A stretch of 64,000 nucleotides of DNA. Source: Dipteris shenzhenensis. Lineage: Eukaryota > Polypodiophyta > Polypodiopsida > Gleicheniales. The stretch lies in the NCBI GenBank assembly GCA_047967505.1, contig CM106540.1; one strand, given 5' to 3'. Shown piece by piece: positions 1-11,900 of this stretch (positions within the stretch are counted from its first letter, which is position 1; the number at the start of each line of letters is the position of its first letter). A program made the translations under genes and the position numbers. The notes beneath the pieces were generated by a model that was not told the DNA's origin, did no database searches, and was given only the letters and a program-made list of their open reading frames with translations.

Positions 1-3000
1 CCTCCATAGCCTCTGTGCATCTGGCTCTCCAGATATGCCAGGCTGCTATGCTCGCTATAATCTCCCAAGAAGTATCCACAGAGGCATGTACAGCTGTAAA
101 AGGACGGTGTGGAACCACATCCAACGAGCAGAACTCAACCCGATGACGTCGAACCGAAATGGCCCGAGAGGAGTCAAGTCCCTCATAGAAAACCTGAGGT
201 CTTGTAAGAGAAAGCCAAGCCACCGAGCCCCAAGTCATAAAAAGTGGGGAATGGGCAAAGTGACTGAAGATCTTGGCTATCCCCATCCAAATCAATCTCG
301 CTTGTCTGCAATCCCATAAGCAATGCTGAATAGACTCCGAAGCAGAAAGGCAACGAGGGCAAGTAGGGTCGGCTCCGAATCTGGACCTCCAAAGGTTCAC
401 TGCAATCCCTCCATGAATAGAAAGCCAAAAGAAGATAGTGATCTTTCTATTCCTGTGGGATTTCTAGAGCCTCCTCCAGAAATACCTCTGCTGATCCGCA
501 GTAATACCAAAAGTCTCCCAATGAGGAACTCTGGAGGGTCTCCAGCCTCTACTACTGAGCCGAAATCTCCTGGCATTACTGACCGTGTAACGAAAGAAGG
601 GGATGGTCTTCTCTCGATGCCCCGCGTCAATCCACTCCCACTCTCCGGGGTCCCACTGTAAATACCTAATGGGAACTCCTCCATAGAGCCAAAGTCTCCA
701 AGACCCGGTGGAGAGTAACTGGGGGTCAGGGTCTAAGAACCACTCTGAATCTGATCCTTGCATCAAAAGGCCTACGACCCTGATAGGCTGAAAAGCAGAC
801 TCAAGCAAGATATCATCTGTAGATCTGAGCAATCTGCCACCATCCTGGACACTGAAAACCAAAGCATCCTCCTGTGCATCTCGGAAGGCTAAGACCTGAA
901 GTGGAACCCCGCCTCTCGAGAAAGTACCTGCCCAAGCGGATGAAATGAGAGGCATATCATCTGTGTCTATCCAAGCCTCTGGAAGGGCTGTCTCAATCTG
1001 CAAGATCCTCCCTGCACTCCCTCTGAGATGTCCTGTCAACCTTGACTTGGTTTCCTCTGGAAGCCTACGGAAAGCTTTCCAAGATCCCAAAGAAGAAGCA
1101 GGTCCCCTCTCCCACCTGGCCCACTGCATGTAGAGTGAGGCACCCAGTGGTCTGCCACGATCATCTAAAATACTGTCGTTCCACATGATGGGCTGCCTAT
1201 CAATCTCTTCCCGGGAGGAAGGAGGAATCCTCCGAAGAGAGCTTCTGAAACTAGCCCAAGCTTTCAGAATGGCAACCATGAGAGGGGATGAAGGTGACCT
1301 GAGGTGTGCTGAGGTGAAGATCCATCTAACACTGCTCATCCAGTCTCCTCCTGAGGAAGGTATGCACCTCTGTATGCTGCTGATAAGAAAGTCCTTCCAC
1401 GGTTCCTGTCCTGGCATAAGTCCTCGCACCACTATCTTGCAAAGTAAAGCTCTGCACTGTAAATCTGGATCAATAATATTGAGACCCCCATCCTGTGTAG
1501 GGAGGATGAGGGTCTCCCAAGCCACTCTGGCTAAGGCATCTGCTGTGCCATCAAGCCCACTCCAGAGAAAGTTCATGATCGGTCTTCTGAGCTGAATGAT
1601 GCAGTCCCTAGAACGGCACCAACATGAACAAATAAACCAGGCAGTGGCCAGGAGGACCTGGTTGACCACCACAACTCTAGAGGCAAGATCCAGCTTGGCT
1701 GAGCTCCAAAAGAGAAGCTTCCTTCTGATGCTCTCCAACACGGGAGCAAACTGCTGCATGGTAGAAATACCCAAGCCGACCTGGCAGCCCAAATACCTGA
1801 TAGGCACACCCCTCTGAACCCAAGTGAACCCTATGTCAAGCCCCCAAACTGGAGTGTCCTCATCACTGATCCAAAAGCCATTGGATTTATGCCAATTTAT
1901 CTGCGCCCTTGCCGCCAAGCAAAATAAATCCAATGCTGTCCTGAAAGAAGTCAATGTCTGTGGAGAGGCATCCAAATAAATCGCTGTGTCATCAGCCAAC
2001 TCACTGACGGGGTGAGGCCATCTAAACCTGGGCACTTGCCCTTGTGAAGGGCTGAAAGTGCAGTCTTGAACTCTGTGTTGGTGAAAGGTGCGTCAAGTAG
2101 AACATGCATATCCGGATTCACCAACACTGGGATACTCTGCCAAATAGCCTGTCTAGCATCCTCTATATCGTGTGTCTCAGGATCAGCAGTAAGGAGGGTG
2201 GCATAGAAATCTGAAGCTATGCGTAAGACGTCATCTGGCTCTGTCTGTAAAACCCCATGTGAGTCAATAAGCTGAGGTACACTCTCTCTACTATGTCTAG
2301 GGCCAAGAGTAGAGAAAAAGTGTTTATTGACTCTACCACCCATCTGAATCCAGAAGGACTCCCGTGCATGAAAGGCATAGTCTGCTCTCTCTGATCAAGC
2401 AATAACTGCAGATGAGCCCTCGCTGCAGCAAGGCGCTCCTGAATCCAAGCATTTGAAGGCCGTTTCTGCTCTTTCCTCTGCAAAGCTGCTAACTGCTGGC
2501 GAACACCAATCTCACGTCTGAGAATATCTCGTCTCCTGGTAGAAGCAACTGAGCAGTAAAAGTCGCTAATACCAGAGAGGGCAGCGGCTAAATGTGATGG
2601 ATGTGGCTGCCCACCCTGGACATGAGCAAACCATATCCGTAGGGCTGCCTCCGTAAGGTCCTCCTCTGTGTAAAGGGCATCTGGAATCCTGATGCTGGCA
2701 GATCGGCCTCTCAAGTGAGGCTCTGAGATAGCCAGAACAATAGGGAAATGGTCTGAGGTGGAAACCCCCGCAGCAATGCATACCGATCCACCTCTGTCTA
2801 GTGCCCAGTCATCTACATAAAATCTGTCAATGCGTGCATGAATAGGCATCTGTTGCCTCCTGTTCGACCAAGAGAACAGGAGGGACTGTGGCTGAATAAG
2901 AAAGGCATCATCACACCAAGTATCTCTGCCACAGAAATGGAAAAGGAAGGCATCCCAAGCTGCTCGCTCCAAAGAGTGAAGTCCGCCTTCTCTACCCCCT

Positions 3001-3467
3001 TTTTTGTCTGAAGGTAACTCGACCATGTTAAAGTCACCTCCAATCACCCAAGAATCCACAATGGGGGCCCAGGAGAGCAAAGTCTTCCACATAAGGACAC
3101 GTTCCCCTCTAATGTTGGAGGCATATAGGTTGAGGAAGCCAACCGTACGCCCTCCAATCAAAAGAATAATCCACTGAGCTCTAGAGGGGATAATGACTCC
3201 GTGCCCAACAACTAAGGGGAGAACCGACTGCGAAACTGAAATAGAAGTGCCTCCCCTAGTGCCCAATGGAGGCGACCAAAAAGTATGGCCTGAAAGCAAC
3301 TTGCCTGACTTGGCACAATCTCTATAATCCAGCTTGTGCTCTTGAATAAATAATATATCAATGGGACCCCCAGTAACACCTGGATGAAGCTGATCCCGGA
3401 TCAGCTGTCTACGGCGGCGATGTGGGACGCCACCTAGGCCCTGTATGTTCCAACTGATAATCCTCAT
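1..3467 (-). pseudogene. LINE-1 copy 1 ORF2: endonuclease + reverse transcriptase, broken
   Basis: Starts at ATG 3467. The first 1 kb is an AP-type endonuclease: SWNIQG (3455), DILFIQEHK, VIGGDFNMVE (near 3030) and STSDHFPIV (near 2750) are the metal-binding and catalytic motifs. A frameshift near 2380 moves the frame to the segment with [18 protein letters not shown]. At about 2010 the linker GKCPGLDGLTP runs straight into ELADDTAIYLDA; copy 2 shows that about 660 bp is missing here, including RT motif A. The remaining RT thumb (464-2035, 523 residues with [11 protein letters not shown]) is a long open frame. It ends in a frameshift, with the zinc-type C-terminus running on to base 1. Confidence 0.9.
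3464..3467 (-). promoter_or_regulatory. ATGA overlap joining LINE-1 ORF1 stop and ORF2 start
   Basis: Read on the - strand, bases 3467-3464 are ATGA: ATG opens ORF2 (MRIISWNIQG) and TGA closes ORF1. Copy 2 has the same overlap at 30886-30883 although it differs at many nearby bases. Such overlaps drive termination-reinitiation in some LINEs, for example silkworm SART1. Confidence 0.75.
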
Positions 3468-5025
3468 CGACGGGAGGATGTAGAGTGGAACACCTTACCC
3501 GACCTAGTGGCAGAAACGAACCCCTCAACAGGGGAAGACCTCCTGCGCGAGGAAGGAGGGAAGGAACCCAGTGGTGGAAAGTCAATAGGGGAAAGAATCC
3601 TGGCACCTGAAGAAGAAGCCCTGTCAATAGGAAACCCAACCACTGGCTCCCCAAAAGTAGCGGGCACAAACTCCTCCTCTGGGAAATCTGAACTCTCTGC
3701 CAAGGCTGAAAACGAGTTCCTGTGGAGCAATCCAGACACCGGAGTACGAAGGATCCCTTGTGAGGGAAGAGGATCAACAGTGTAAGCTATCCCCTTCCCC
3801 CTATCCAAGGGAGGGAGTGAGGAATGCTCTCTACCCTGTGTCTGCCCAGCCGCGGAGATCTCTCTGTCCTCAAGAGGAACATCTGGCACTGCTGGATCTA
3901 AGGAAGAAGCTGCAACTGGGGAGGAGGTCGAAGCTTCAGCGTCTCGGACTGTGCAAGGTGAGACAAGAAGGACAGCTCGAGGTGAAGCAGAGTCTACTAA
4001 GGTACCCTCGTGAACTGAAGGAGGGACCTGCACACGTACTGGAACCCACTGTAAAGCGTCGCGTGTGCCTGAGGGAGGTGGGGGTCGAGGAGCAGGTGAA
4101 GGACCTGTACCACCCCCCTGTCGAGGCCGAGGAATAGGTACTGGACCTGTACCACCACCTGACTGAGCAGGACCGCCACGTGAAGAACGAGGAGCAGGAG
4201 CTGGACCTGTACCACCCCTCTGTCGAGGTCGAGGGGCAAGTGCAGGGTCTAATCCCCCCCCCCCTGTCCCCCCTGTCGATGTCCTGAGGCGGTAGCTGTA
4301 CCAGAGGGCTTCTTAGGCCTTTTCTTCTTCCTGGGGCAATCCCTGGCAAAGTGTCCCGAGGTCCTGCAAATCCTGCACTGGTCCTGCCTGCCTGAAATGT
4401 CCACTCTCTTGCAAAAAAAGGAACCATCCGGGCGCTGGATCATGACGTGGTCCATCTTGAGGTTAGGATCCTTGCAAAGGACCCTAACTCTAGGAACCCC
4501 ATCAGCCTTGGTTGCCTCTGCTGCAGTCAATGGCAACCCAGGGAGGGGTGGGATCTCAGCAATTGCGCCAAAATGCTCCCCAATAACAGAAAGAAGTCGA
4601 TGGTAAACCTGGGGAAGCCCGGGGAACCTGATGAAGAGCGAGAAGATTTTCTTATCTGCCTCTACTGGGTCGAAACCAAGGTGAAAGGCTTCAAAGAAGA
4701 TCTTCCTGTGTCCCAGGTGTAAAAACTCGGCCTTGAGCACAGTGCTCGCAGCCTCTGGAGTGTAAAAAACAACCTAGAAAAAACCTCGTCCCAGAAGGCG
4801 AACATCTAACAATCGAGGAGTGAGGTCTGGGAGGAGAGCCGCAAGCATCCAGTCTCTGGCTTGGGATCTGGAAGGGTGAGACCCGAAGATGCGTGCTAGC
4901 AATGTGGTAGAGCACTCAATCTCTACATCCTTCTTGAGCTGCTGCAACTCGTCTTTAGAGAAAGTGATAGTTTTCGCGGCCGGTGGAGATGGAGTAGGAT
5001 TGGCTGACGGGTTATCCATCGCCAA
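3464..5025 (-). pseudogene. LINE-1 copy 1 ORF1: DUF4283-like RNA-binding protein with zinc knuckle
   Basis: Starts at ATG 5025 (MAMDNPSANPTPSPP). A TAG at 4776-4774 interrupts it where copy 2 has CAG. The DUF4283-like fold follows (about 4740-4430), then a CX2CX4HX4C knuckle (CRICRTSGHFARDC, near 4380), a basic KKKRPKKP stretch, and repeats of [11 protein letters not shown] type (about 4240-4080) that resemble RGG boxes. A slipped C run at 4251-4262 shifts the frame, and the last 189 residues (4033-3464) continue in the new frame. ORF1 proteins of plant L1 elements bind the element RNA. The stop overlaps the ORF2 start as ATGA. Confidence 0.85.
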
Positions 5026-5685
5026 TCAAGGTGAGGAGGCCGACTCGAACAGAATAAAAGCTCTTTCCGTTCCAAAAAAGCTGCGGGGGGCAAGGGAGGG
5101 GAAAGGAGGCAAGGAGGAAGCAGGGGGGCTGGGGAGGGAAGGAGGAGAGGGGCTGGGGCTGAGAGGGGAGAGGGGCAAGCTGAGAGGGAGGGAGGGAGGG
5201 GGAAAGGAGAGGAGAAGAAAGAGAGGAGTGAGAGGAAGAGAGGGGGCGGGAGAGCAAGCAGGGAGGGGGCAGGACAGCAGGGGGGAGGCGAGGGGCAAGC
5301 AAGGGAGGGGGCGGGACAGGGGGAAGGGGCGGAACAGCAAGGGGGAGGGGGCGGAGGCAGGGAGAGGGGGCGGAGCAGCAGGGGGGAGGGGGCGGAGGCA
5401 GGGAGAGGGGGTGGAGCAGCAGGGGGGAGGGGGCGGAGGCAGGAAGAGGGGGCGGGACAGCAGGGGGGAGGGGGCGGAAGCAGGGAGAGGGGGCGGAAGG
5501 GCAGGGGGAGGGAACGAGGGACAGGCAGGGGGAGGGGGCGGAGCAGCAGGGGGGGAGGGGGGGGAGCAGCAGGGAGGGGCGAGGGACAGGCTGAGGGGAG
5601 AGAGAGACGGGCTGAGGGAGGGGGAGCAGCAGGGGAACGGGGAGGAGCAGCTCCTACACTTCCCGGAAAAAGGTCTTCTTCTTTA
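5026..5685 (-). repeat. C/T-rich 5' UTR of LINE-1 copy 1 (G-rich on + strand)
   Basis: On the + strand this is almost pure purine, with dozens of GGGG runs in degenerate units such as GCAGGGGGAGGGGGCGGAG. Copy 2 has a similar but not alignable purine block at the same place before ORF1 (32400-32810). The block is therefore part of the element, probably its promoter/UTR. Long proline-rich frames here come from the repeat and are not genes. G-quadruplexes are likely on the + strand. Confidence 0.75.
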
Positions 5686-5748
5686 AGTTCATCTCTGACC
5701 ATTTTTCTTTCTGGAGTTATAAAATTTTCTTTATATTCTATTGAACAG

Positions 5749-5818
5749 GTCAAAGGGACAGTTTCCCATTCATGAAGTGACTTTCTCAACAATCGATAAA
5801 ACAAAACTTCTTAGCCAG
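5749..5818 (+). CDS. Kinase gene exon A: start of ACT domain
   Basis: 70 bp. It follows the acceptor TTGAACAG and ends at the donor CAG/GTCTGT. It reads [19 protein letters not shown] then LLSQ, which is the first beta strand and helix of the ACT domain. It starts in phase 2, so two bases of the first codon come from an exon outside the window. The end of a LINE lies only about 60 bp upstream of the acceptor. Confidence 0.88.
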
Positions 5819-8800
5819 GTCTGTGTAACCTCTCTGGAAGCTACCTCAGCTTTTGAAAATTTTTGTCAGCTTTCCGCTTGAACTCATAAGAAGTACTTTT
5901 GGTTGGCCCTGAGGAAACATATTCGTCTTGCGTGCATTCTCAAACTTGAACTTGCTTCTATTTTGCAGCTGTCTGCTTTGCTTGCAGATGTAGGTTTGAA
6001 TATTCGTGAGGCTCATGTATTTTCGACGACTGATGGCTATTCATTGGATGTATTTATAGTTGATGGATGGCATATAGAGGTCTGTCTACTAACCTGAGTC
6101 ATTGAGTGTTGTTTGACTAACTTTCAGAGATCCTTTACATAGATTCTAAAGATTCAGATCCAACAGGTCCTGTTACACCTTTGATCGTGGTGAATATACG
6201 ATCATCCATCAATCTGTTTAGGTTTCAAGTAGCACTTGTGATGCTTGGGCTTTCTATTTGACAGGAACAGTGCAGAGCCCAAGAGTGCTGACTTCATGCC
6301 ATGATGTGGTCAGGACACTGAAGATTTGGAACAAGCATTGAGGAATGCTGTAAGCTCTATTGAGGTATGTTACATATGCTCTTAAGATCTATTGAGGTAT
6401 CTTACTCATGCTTGTTGTTTTGTCGAGAATTGTGTTATAGAAAATCAAATTTACTTTCAAACTTCAAGTGTTGGGTTTTATTCAATTGACGGGGCTCTTG
6501 TTGCTAGATTTTCAATTGAGAGTTGATCGCTTGTAGTTGAGAGTCAAAGCAGAGAACAAGTAGCAGGGATATTTATAAACAGAGTAGAATGCGAAGACCA
6601 ACCTGAGCATTGGAAGTGGACTAGATAATGCACTCTACAAGGGTGATAAGGTCTTGGAACTTTTCTACAGTAGACCATGCACCTATGAGACCTACACATG
6701 TTCAGCTTAATAATTGGGCTCATGCTACATAGGAATCCAATACAAACGAATTTATGGCTGCATCATGACATTGCCTCCCTATTAAAGGGCTTCCCACGAT
6801 CTCGTAGAGAATGTTGTAACAGTCAGCTTTAACTGCTAGGAACTCACAAGGATTTGTTGATTTGCAACCTGTTATGGCCAGAAACTATCAATGCCAGCAG
6901 CAAGGAACAGTATGTCTTAGATTTAATTGAGCATGACCCTCACGGGGCGAGTTACTCTTTGCTTTTCTTCAGGGAGTGGGGGGATGGACACATGTAAACA
7001 TGGCCAGAAAGTATCAACGCCAGAAGCAAGGAACAATATGTCTTTAGATTTAATTGAGCATGATCCTCACGGGGTGAGTTACTCTTTGCTTTTCTTCAGG
7101 GAGTGGGGGGATTGGATATATTCTAGTCTTACAAAGGTATATATATATATGAGTTAGGTTGCTGAGACCTTTTCTTTTGGGTTCAGACCAAAATACACAT
7201 GTCCCTCTGATTTAGCTTGCAAGAGTTTTGAAACTGTGGAGAGATTCCAGCACAATTGTCTCAATGTCTCTTACAAGTTGAGATATTTCAGGAAATAAAA
7301 GCACGCATATGTCCCCTTTATCTGCATATTTTTGGATGAGTTAAGCTATTTCAGTAATATTTCATCAGAATCTCATAATAATTTTTTATCAGGTAGAAGA
7401 TTTTAGATTCCAGTAATGTTCTTGTTAATATGTCTGAAGATTTTGACCAGAATAGGAAATATCCACAAAAAACCTTCCCTGGATTAATCACGGAGTAGGG
7501 GTTGTTGGAGTTTGGAAGGGCTGTTCTTGTTTGCAAAAAGACCATGTTCTCTTTTCCAAAGTTCAACATGCCCCTAAGGAGAAGTTTGGTGGCTAATCTT
7601 GATAAAGATCCTTGTAGAAGATGTGGGGCATGCAACTGCTTTTTTGTCCTTCATGACCTCACTATAAGTGGCTGCCAGATTATTTAGTTAATAATCTATT
7701 GGTTGGATTTTTGGTTTATAAATTGAGAGCCAATATTTTTGAAGATATGCCAACATGCACTGGGATGAACATTCAAGGCTTTGCTTTGTTTACAAGGCTG
7801 AGAGACTCGTTTATTTATCTGCTTTGTTTTCTTAGGTTCTTTTGTTGTCTTTTGGTGTCACCAAGTTGTAAATACTCCAAGTCAAAGTTCGAGTTTACCA
7901 TTTATTTGATCATAAATATAGAGCTTTTCATTTATTTAATTTCCATTGGTCAAAGCATTGACTACGGTCAAAGATACCTAACTCTGGTTAAGTAAGGCTA
8001 ACCTTGGTTAGGGAGACTTGGCTTAGGCCAAGAGGGTTGACTACGGTCAAGCAGAGCATTACAGAGCTTGCTTTGGTCAGAGTGTTGACTCCGGTCGACA
8101 AGGCTTGGCTTTAGCCAAGGAGGATTGACCTCGGCCAACCAAGATATTCCCGATTCCCATAGGAGAGTTTTGGCTTTAATTAAGGCGCCTTGACCCACGG
8201 TCAAATCCCGTTAGTTACGATCAAGAGAGCTGACCTTAGTCAACCAGAGTATTTCTATGTTATGTGCACGTGTTTGCTTGGTGGGGACACCCACAGAGAC
8301 TAGGATTAGTCTAGAGCTTATTTCTTTTGCATGCAAGCGCTAACAATTAATGGGTGCCATGGTTATGTGCTTCAATTAATTGTTGCAGGTACCAAGAGGG
8401 CTTGAAAAGCCAAGCATTATGTAGCTTAACAAGCAATTATGAGATTTTCCATGTGACCAAGTGCTATGAAGGCTCTAGAATTGCCCTTTGAGGCATGTGA
8501 TTGGGAATTAGTCTAGGACTATGACAAGTGGCATGTTGCCAAGAATGAGAGCTGAGAGCTCTTTGTAAAAAGAATGTCTCACATATGGATTTGTATCTTC
8601 TGAAGTTTGTACTCAGATTTTCTCTGTGAAATAAAAATCCTTTTGGGGGGTCCAGTCCAACTGCTGTCCTGGGCCCTAGTGCTGCATACACATAGAGAGA
8701 GAGAAAGAAAGAAAGCAAGTTTATTAGAGTCTTCGGAAAACCGATGGGTCTATTAGACTGTGAAAATCTTGATACAAGCGAGCTGTGAGGGTGGACCTAC

Positions 8801-8914
8801 TAAACGAGCATCCACACCAATGCAGAATGGTAGTACTAAGTACTGAGTATAACATAGTCATAGTCATAGTCATGTCGGTGGTCGACTACATATTAGTCAC
8901 ATCATCATCATCAA

Positions 8915-8946
<32 letters not shown>

Positions 8947-11900
8947 AGACATCACTGGAAGCATGAAGTCAGCGATAGAGTGTTGTCGACCACTCGAGGG
9001 TGCGGTCTTGTGACATCTCCTAGTCATAGCTCTACGCCTAACAAGGGCTACAATAACCCCTATTGGCCGTGCTCCGACGAGGGAATATCCCCAAGTGTAA
9101 TCTGTGTGCCCGTCCCCTCTGTCTGAGCTGTGAGTCACTGGCTCTCGGTCCCGATCATGTCAAGGTCTCATCTCGGGGGAGTCTAGATGATATGGCTGAA
9201 AGAGCTCCGAGATAGAGCTCTGAGAGGGGTTTGCCAAGGAAGAGGTCTGCTCCTGTCTCCGTGATCGACGTATCCTCTCACGGTGCATGACTACCTCATG
9301 AATGAAGCCTGCCAAGCATCTTTGATGATAGGAGAGGAATCGAGACAAAACCCCATAGCTATCCCTGAAGAGACAGTAGAACCGCCCTCGGATCTCATAG
9401 TAAACAGTTTACCTGAAGATGAAGTGCTCCTCCGTCACAACCTCCTGCTTGTCACAACTCGATTGCAAACAGGGAGGGGATGTCCCCCAGTGTGATCTGT
9501 GTGTCAACCCTCTGTCTGAGCTGTCGGGTCACTAGCTTCAGATCACGGTCATGTCGAGGCCTCGTCTCGTGAGGGTCCATGTGATCTGACTAAAAAAACT
9601 CCGTGATAGAGCTTTGAGAGGGATCACCCAAGGAAAAGGTATGCTTTTGTCTTCATCCTCAGCTGATGGGACGAAACCCGCATCTGACCAATGGCATTCC
9701 TTAGTGCATGGGAGACTCCTCTGGCTTCGAGAGATTGGGGTCTGATGATGAATCCCTTTGATGATAATCTCAAGAAGTGGTTGCGGTAAAACTGGGTCTT
9801 GGTGGGCAGCTCCTGGTCCTCCCCCCAAGTCCAGGATGTATGAAGCTGGAGGAGGTCTAACCGTATGATACGGTTGATCTCATCTCGCGGGATCGACTCA
9901 AGAGGCACATCCATGTACTGAAAGGGAAAAAGCTTGTCGATTTGGATACCGTGCCTAGCAAGCCATGTGGATATGCATGCATACCATGTGTCTGGCCCGC
10001 TCTCTGCTAGTTGTCTGGATGACTCTAGGGCCAACCTCGGAAGTCTCCAGTGGGATAAGTCCGAGACTCTGTGGACGAAAGTTACTGTTTGAAAGATGGC
10101 ATCAACCTGGAGAGGTGTCATGGCAAACTCAGCCTTTACTATCTCATGTGGGACTGGGGGCTTACATCGGATCATCCTGGACCCCATCGTCACCGGTAGC
10201 CGCTCGAAGCTCCTCGAGTCTGTCCTCGGAAGATTGCATTCCCAGAACGGTAATGCATACATGGCAGTCGGTTGCACCAGTGTGTCAAAAAACCAGTCCT
10301 TCGTCGGTGGATCGTCAACGTGAAGATGGGTCCTGTGAAGACTGTTCCCAAATATGTGTACGACTGCACTATCTCCACTGGCTCGCTATGATAGGTGAAA
10401 CTAATTCGGCAAGTCACTGCTCGTGAGGTGTTGAAGATCAAAACCTTAGTTTTCCCAAGGTTGACCGTTGGGTCTCTCTCTTTGCAGAACACCTCTAATG
10501 CCTCCAGATCTCTCTGCAGCCTCTCCGCCGAAGAGGATATAAGGACTATATCATCAGTGTATAACAATATCTGTATGAGGAGATCACCTAGTAATGAACC
10601 GTCGCCCCTAGGTGATCTATGAAAGATGTGATCTCATCGATGTAGAGTCCAAAGAGAGTCGGTGAGAGAGGGCAGCCCTACTTCAACCCAATGGTGCTCT
10701 CGACCCAATCCGATAGATGGCCTGGAGCACGGACCCTACCTCTGACTGACTCAAATAGGCTCAGTACACCCCAGACCAACGTCTTTGGAATCTGCATCTC
10801 CTGTAGTCTCCTGATCATGCGGGATCATGGGACAGTGTCGCAAGCCTTTTGAAAGTCTACGAAACATGTGTAGACTTTTTGGTGTCTGAACCTCGCCTCC
10901 TCAATGACAGCCCTTAGAGTGAAAATGTGGTCTAGAGTAGAGTGTTGCCTCCTGAATCTTGTTTGCCCTAGTGCTCGCTGCCCGCGTGCCTTTGTATGAC
11001 TGCTGATCTCCCTCTCTAGTACCGATCCATAGATCTTGGCCAAGGTGTGGCCAATCATGAGGGTGCGATAGTTCCTGGTGTCCATGACGTCTCCTGCTTT
11101 GTGTATCGATATGATAGTGGTGGTTCTCCATGCTAGTGTGAAGCCGTGACAAACTACAACGTTAAACATGTGCAAGAATCGGTGCTAGAACCTCCTGCCC
11201 ATGTGTGAAGTGCTCTGTCTGGAGGCCCTCATGATCCTGTGCTTTCTAGTTGTGGAGCCGGCAAAGCAGTCCGCACATTCTGCGTAGTGAATAGATGGTT
11301 GGTAGTGGGCTTGGGCATAGAGGACACGGTGTCTGCCTTGGGACATCATATAGGGAGCATGTGTAAGTGTGCCACACTCCCGGATCAGTGATGGGGATGG
11401 GTGGCTTCCCCTCCGAAAGAAGTCCCCATCCAGTGGTTGGGTCTCCCCCGCGAAATGATCTGATGATCTCATCCATCCTGTGTGTGAGGAAGGCTCGTCT
11501 CTTGTGGCGTGTCAACTGCTGAAAGATCTGGTGTGCCTCAGGTGATGTCAACTGACCCAAGGCTCGCTCCCATGTGAGGTGGGCTTGCATCTCTCTGCAC
11601 TCATCATCGAACTAGGGGTTTTGAGGCATGTTTCCATCTCGTACCCGTGAAGATCGGGTCATAGGAAAGGATCTTGTGGCAGCATCCTGTATCACTGTGA
11701 CAAGGGTGGCTAAAGCGTGGGTGAGGTCTAAAATAGGGCCGGAATCTCTTTGGCTAAGTGACACACATACACTAGATCAAGGGCACGGCCAAGGTGAATC
11801 TGGGTACGGGCTATGGTAGGAACTCTCCCTGTGACTGGTGTAGTAGCAAGAACACCGAAGGCCCATATGAGTGGTCGGCTCCGAGTTGGGGGGGGGGTGT

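Larger units (their letters stand above)
1..5685 (-). mobile_element. LINE family 1, copy 1 (L1-like), 3' end cut by window edge
   Basis: On the - strand the order is a C/T-rich 5' UTR (5685-5026), ORF1 with a DUF4283-like domain and zinc knuckle, a Pro/Gly/Arg-rich tail, and ORF2 with AP-endonuclease, RT and a C-terminal zinc region. A second copy at 26585-32815 aligns almost end to end. By comparison this copy lacks about 330 bp of 3' end, which lies outside the window. It also has an internal deletion of about 660 bp at position 2010 that removes the RT core, so it cannot move by itself. It lies in the intron just before the first ACT exon. Confidence 0.92.

Noticed and set aside
1185-1817. 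Several + strand frames over LINE-1 copy 1
   Set aside because: They lie opposite the long RT frame, and the same shadows recur in copy 2.
4923-5804. Long proline-rich reading frames on the - strand (up to 293 codons)
   Set aside because: They come from the C-rich repeat of the LINE 5' UTR, overlap kinase exon A on the other strand, and have no domain.
7946-8243. Possible CRISPR array
   Set aside because: Units are imperfect, spacers are only a few bases, there are no cas genes, and the genome is a plant.
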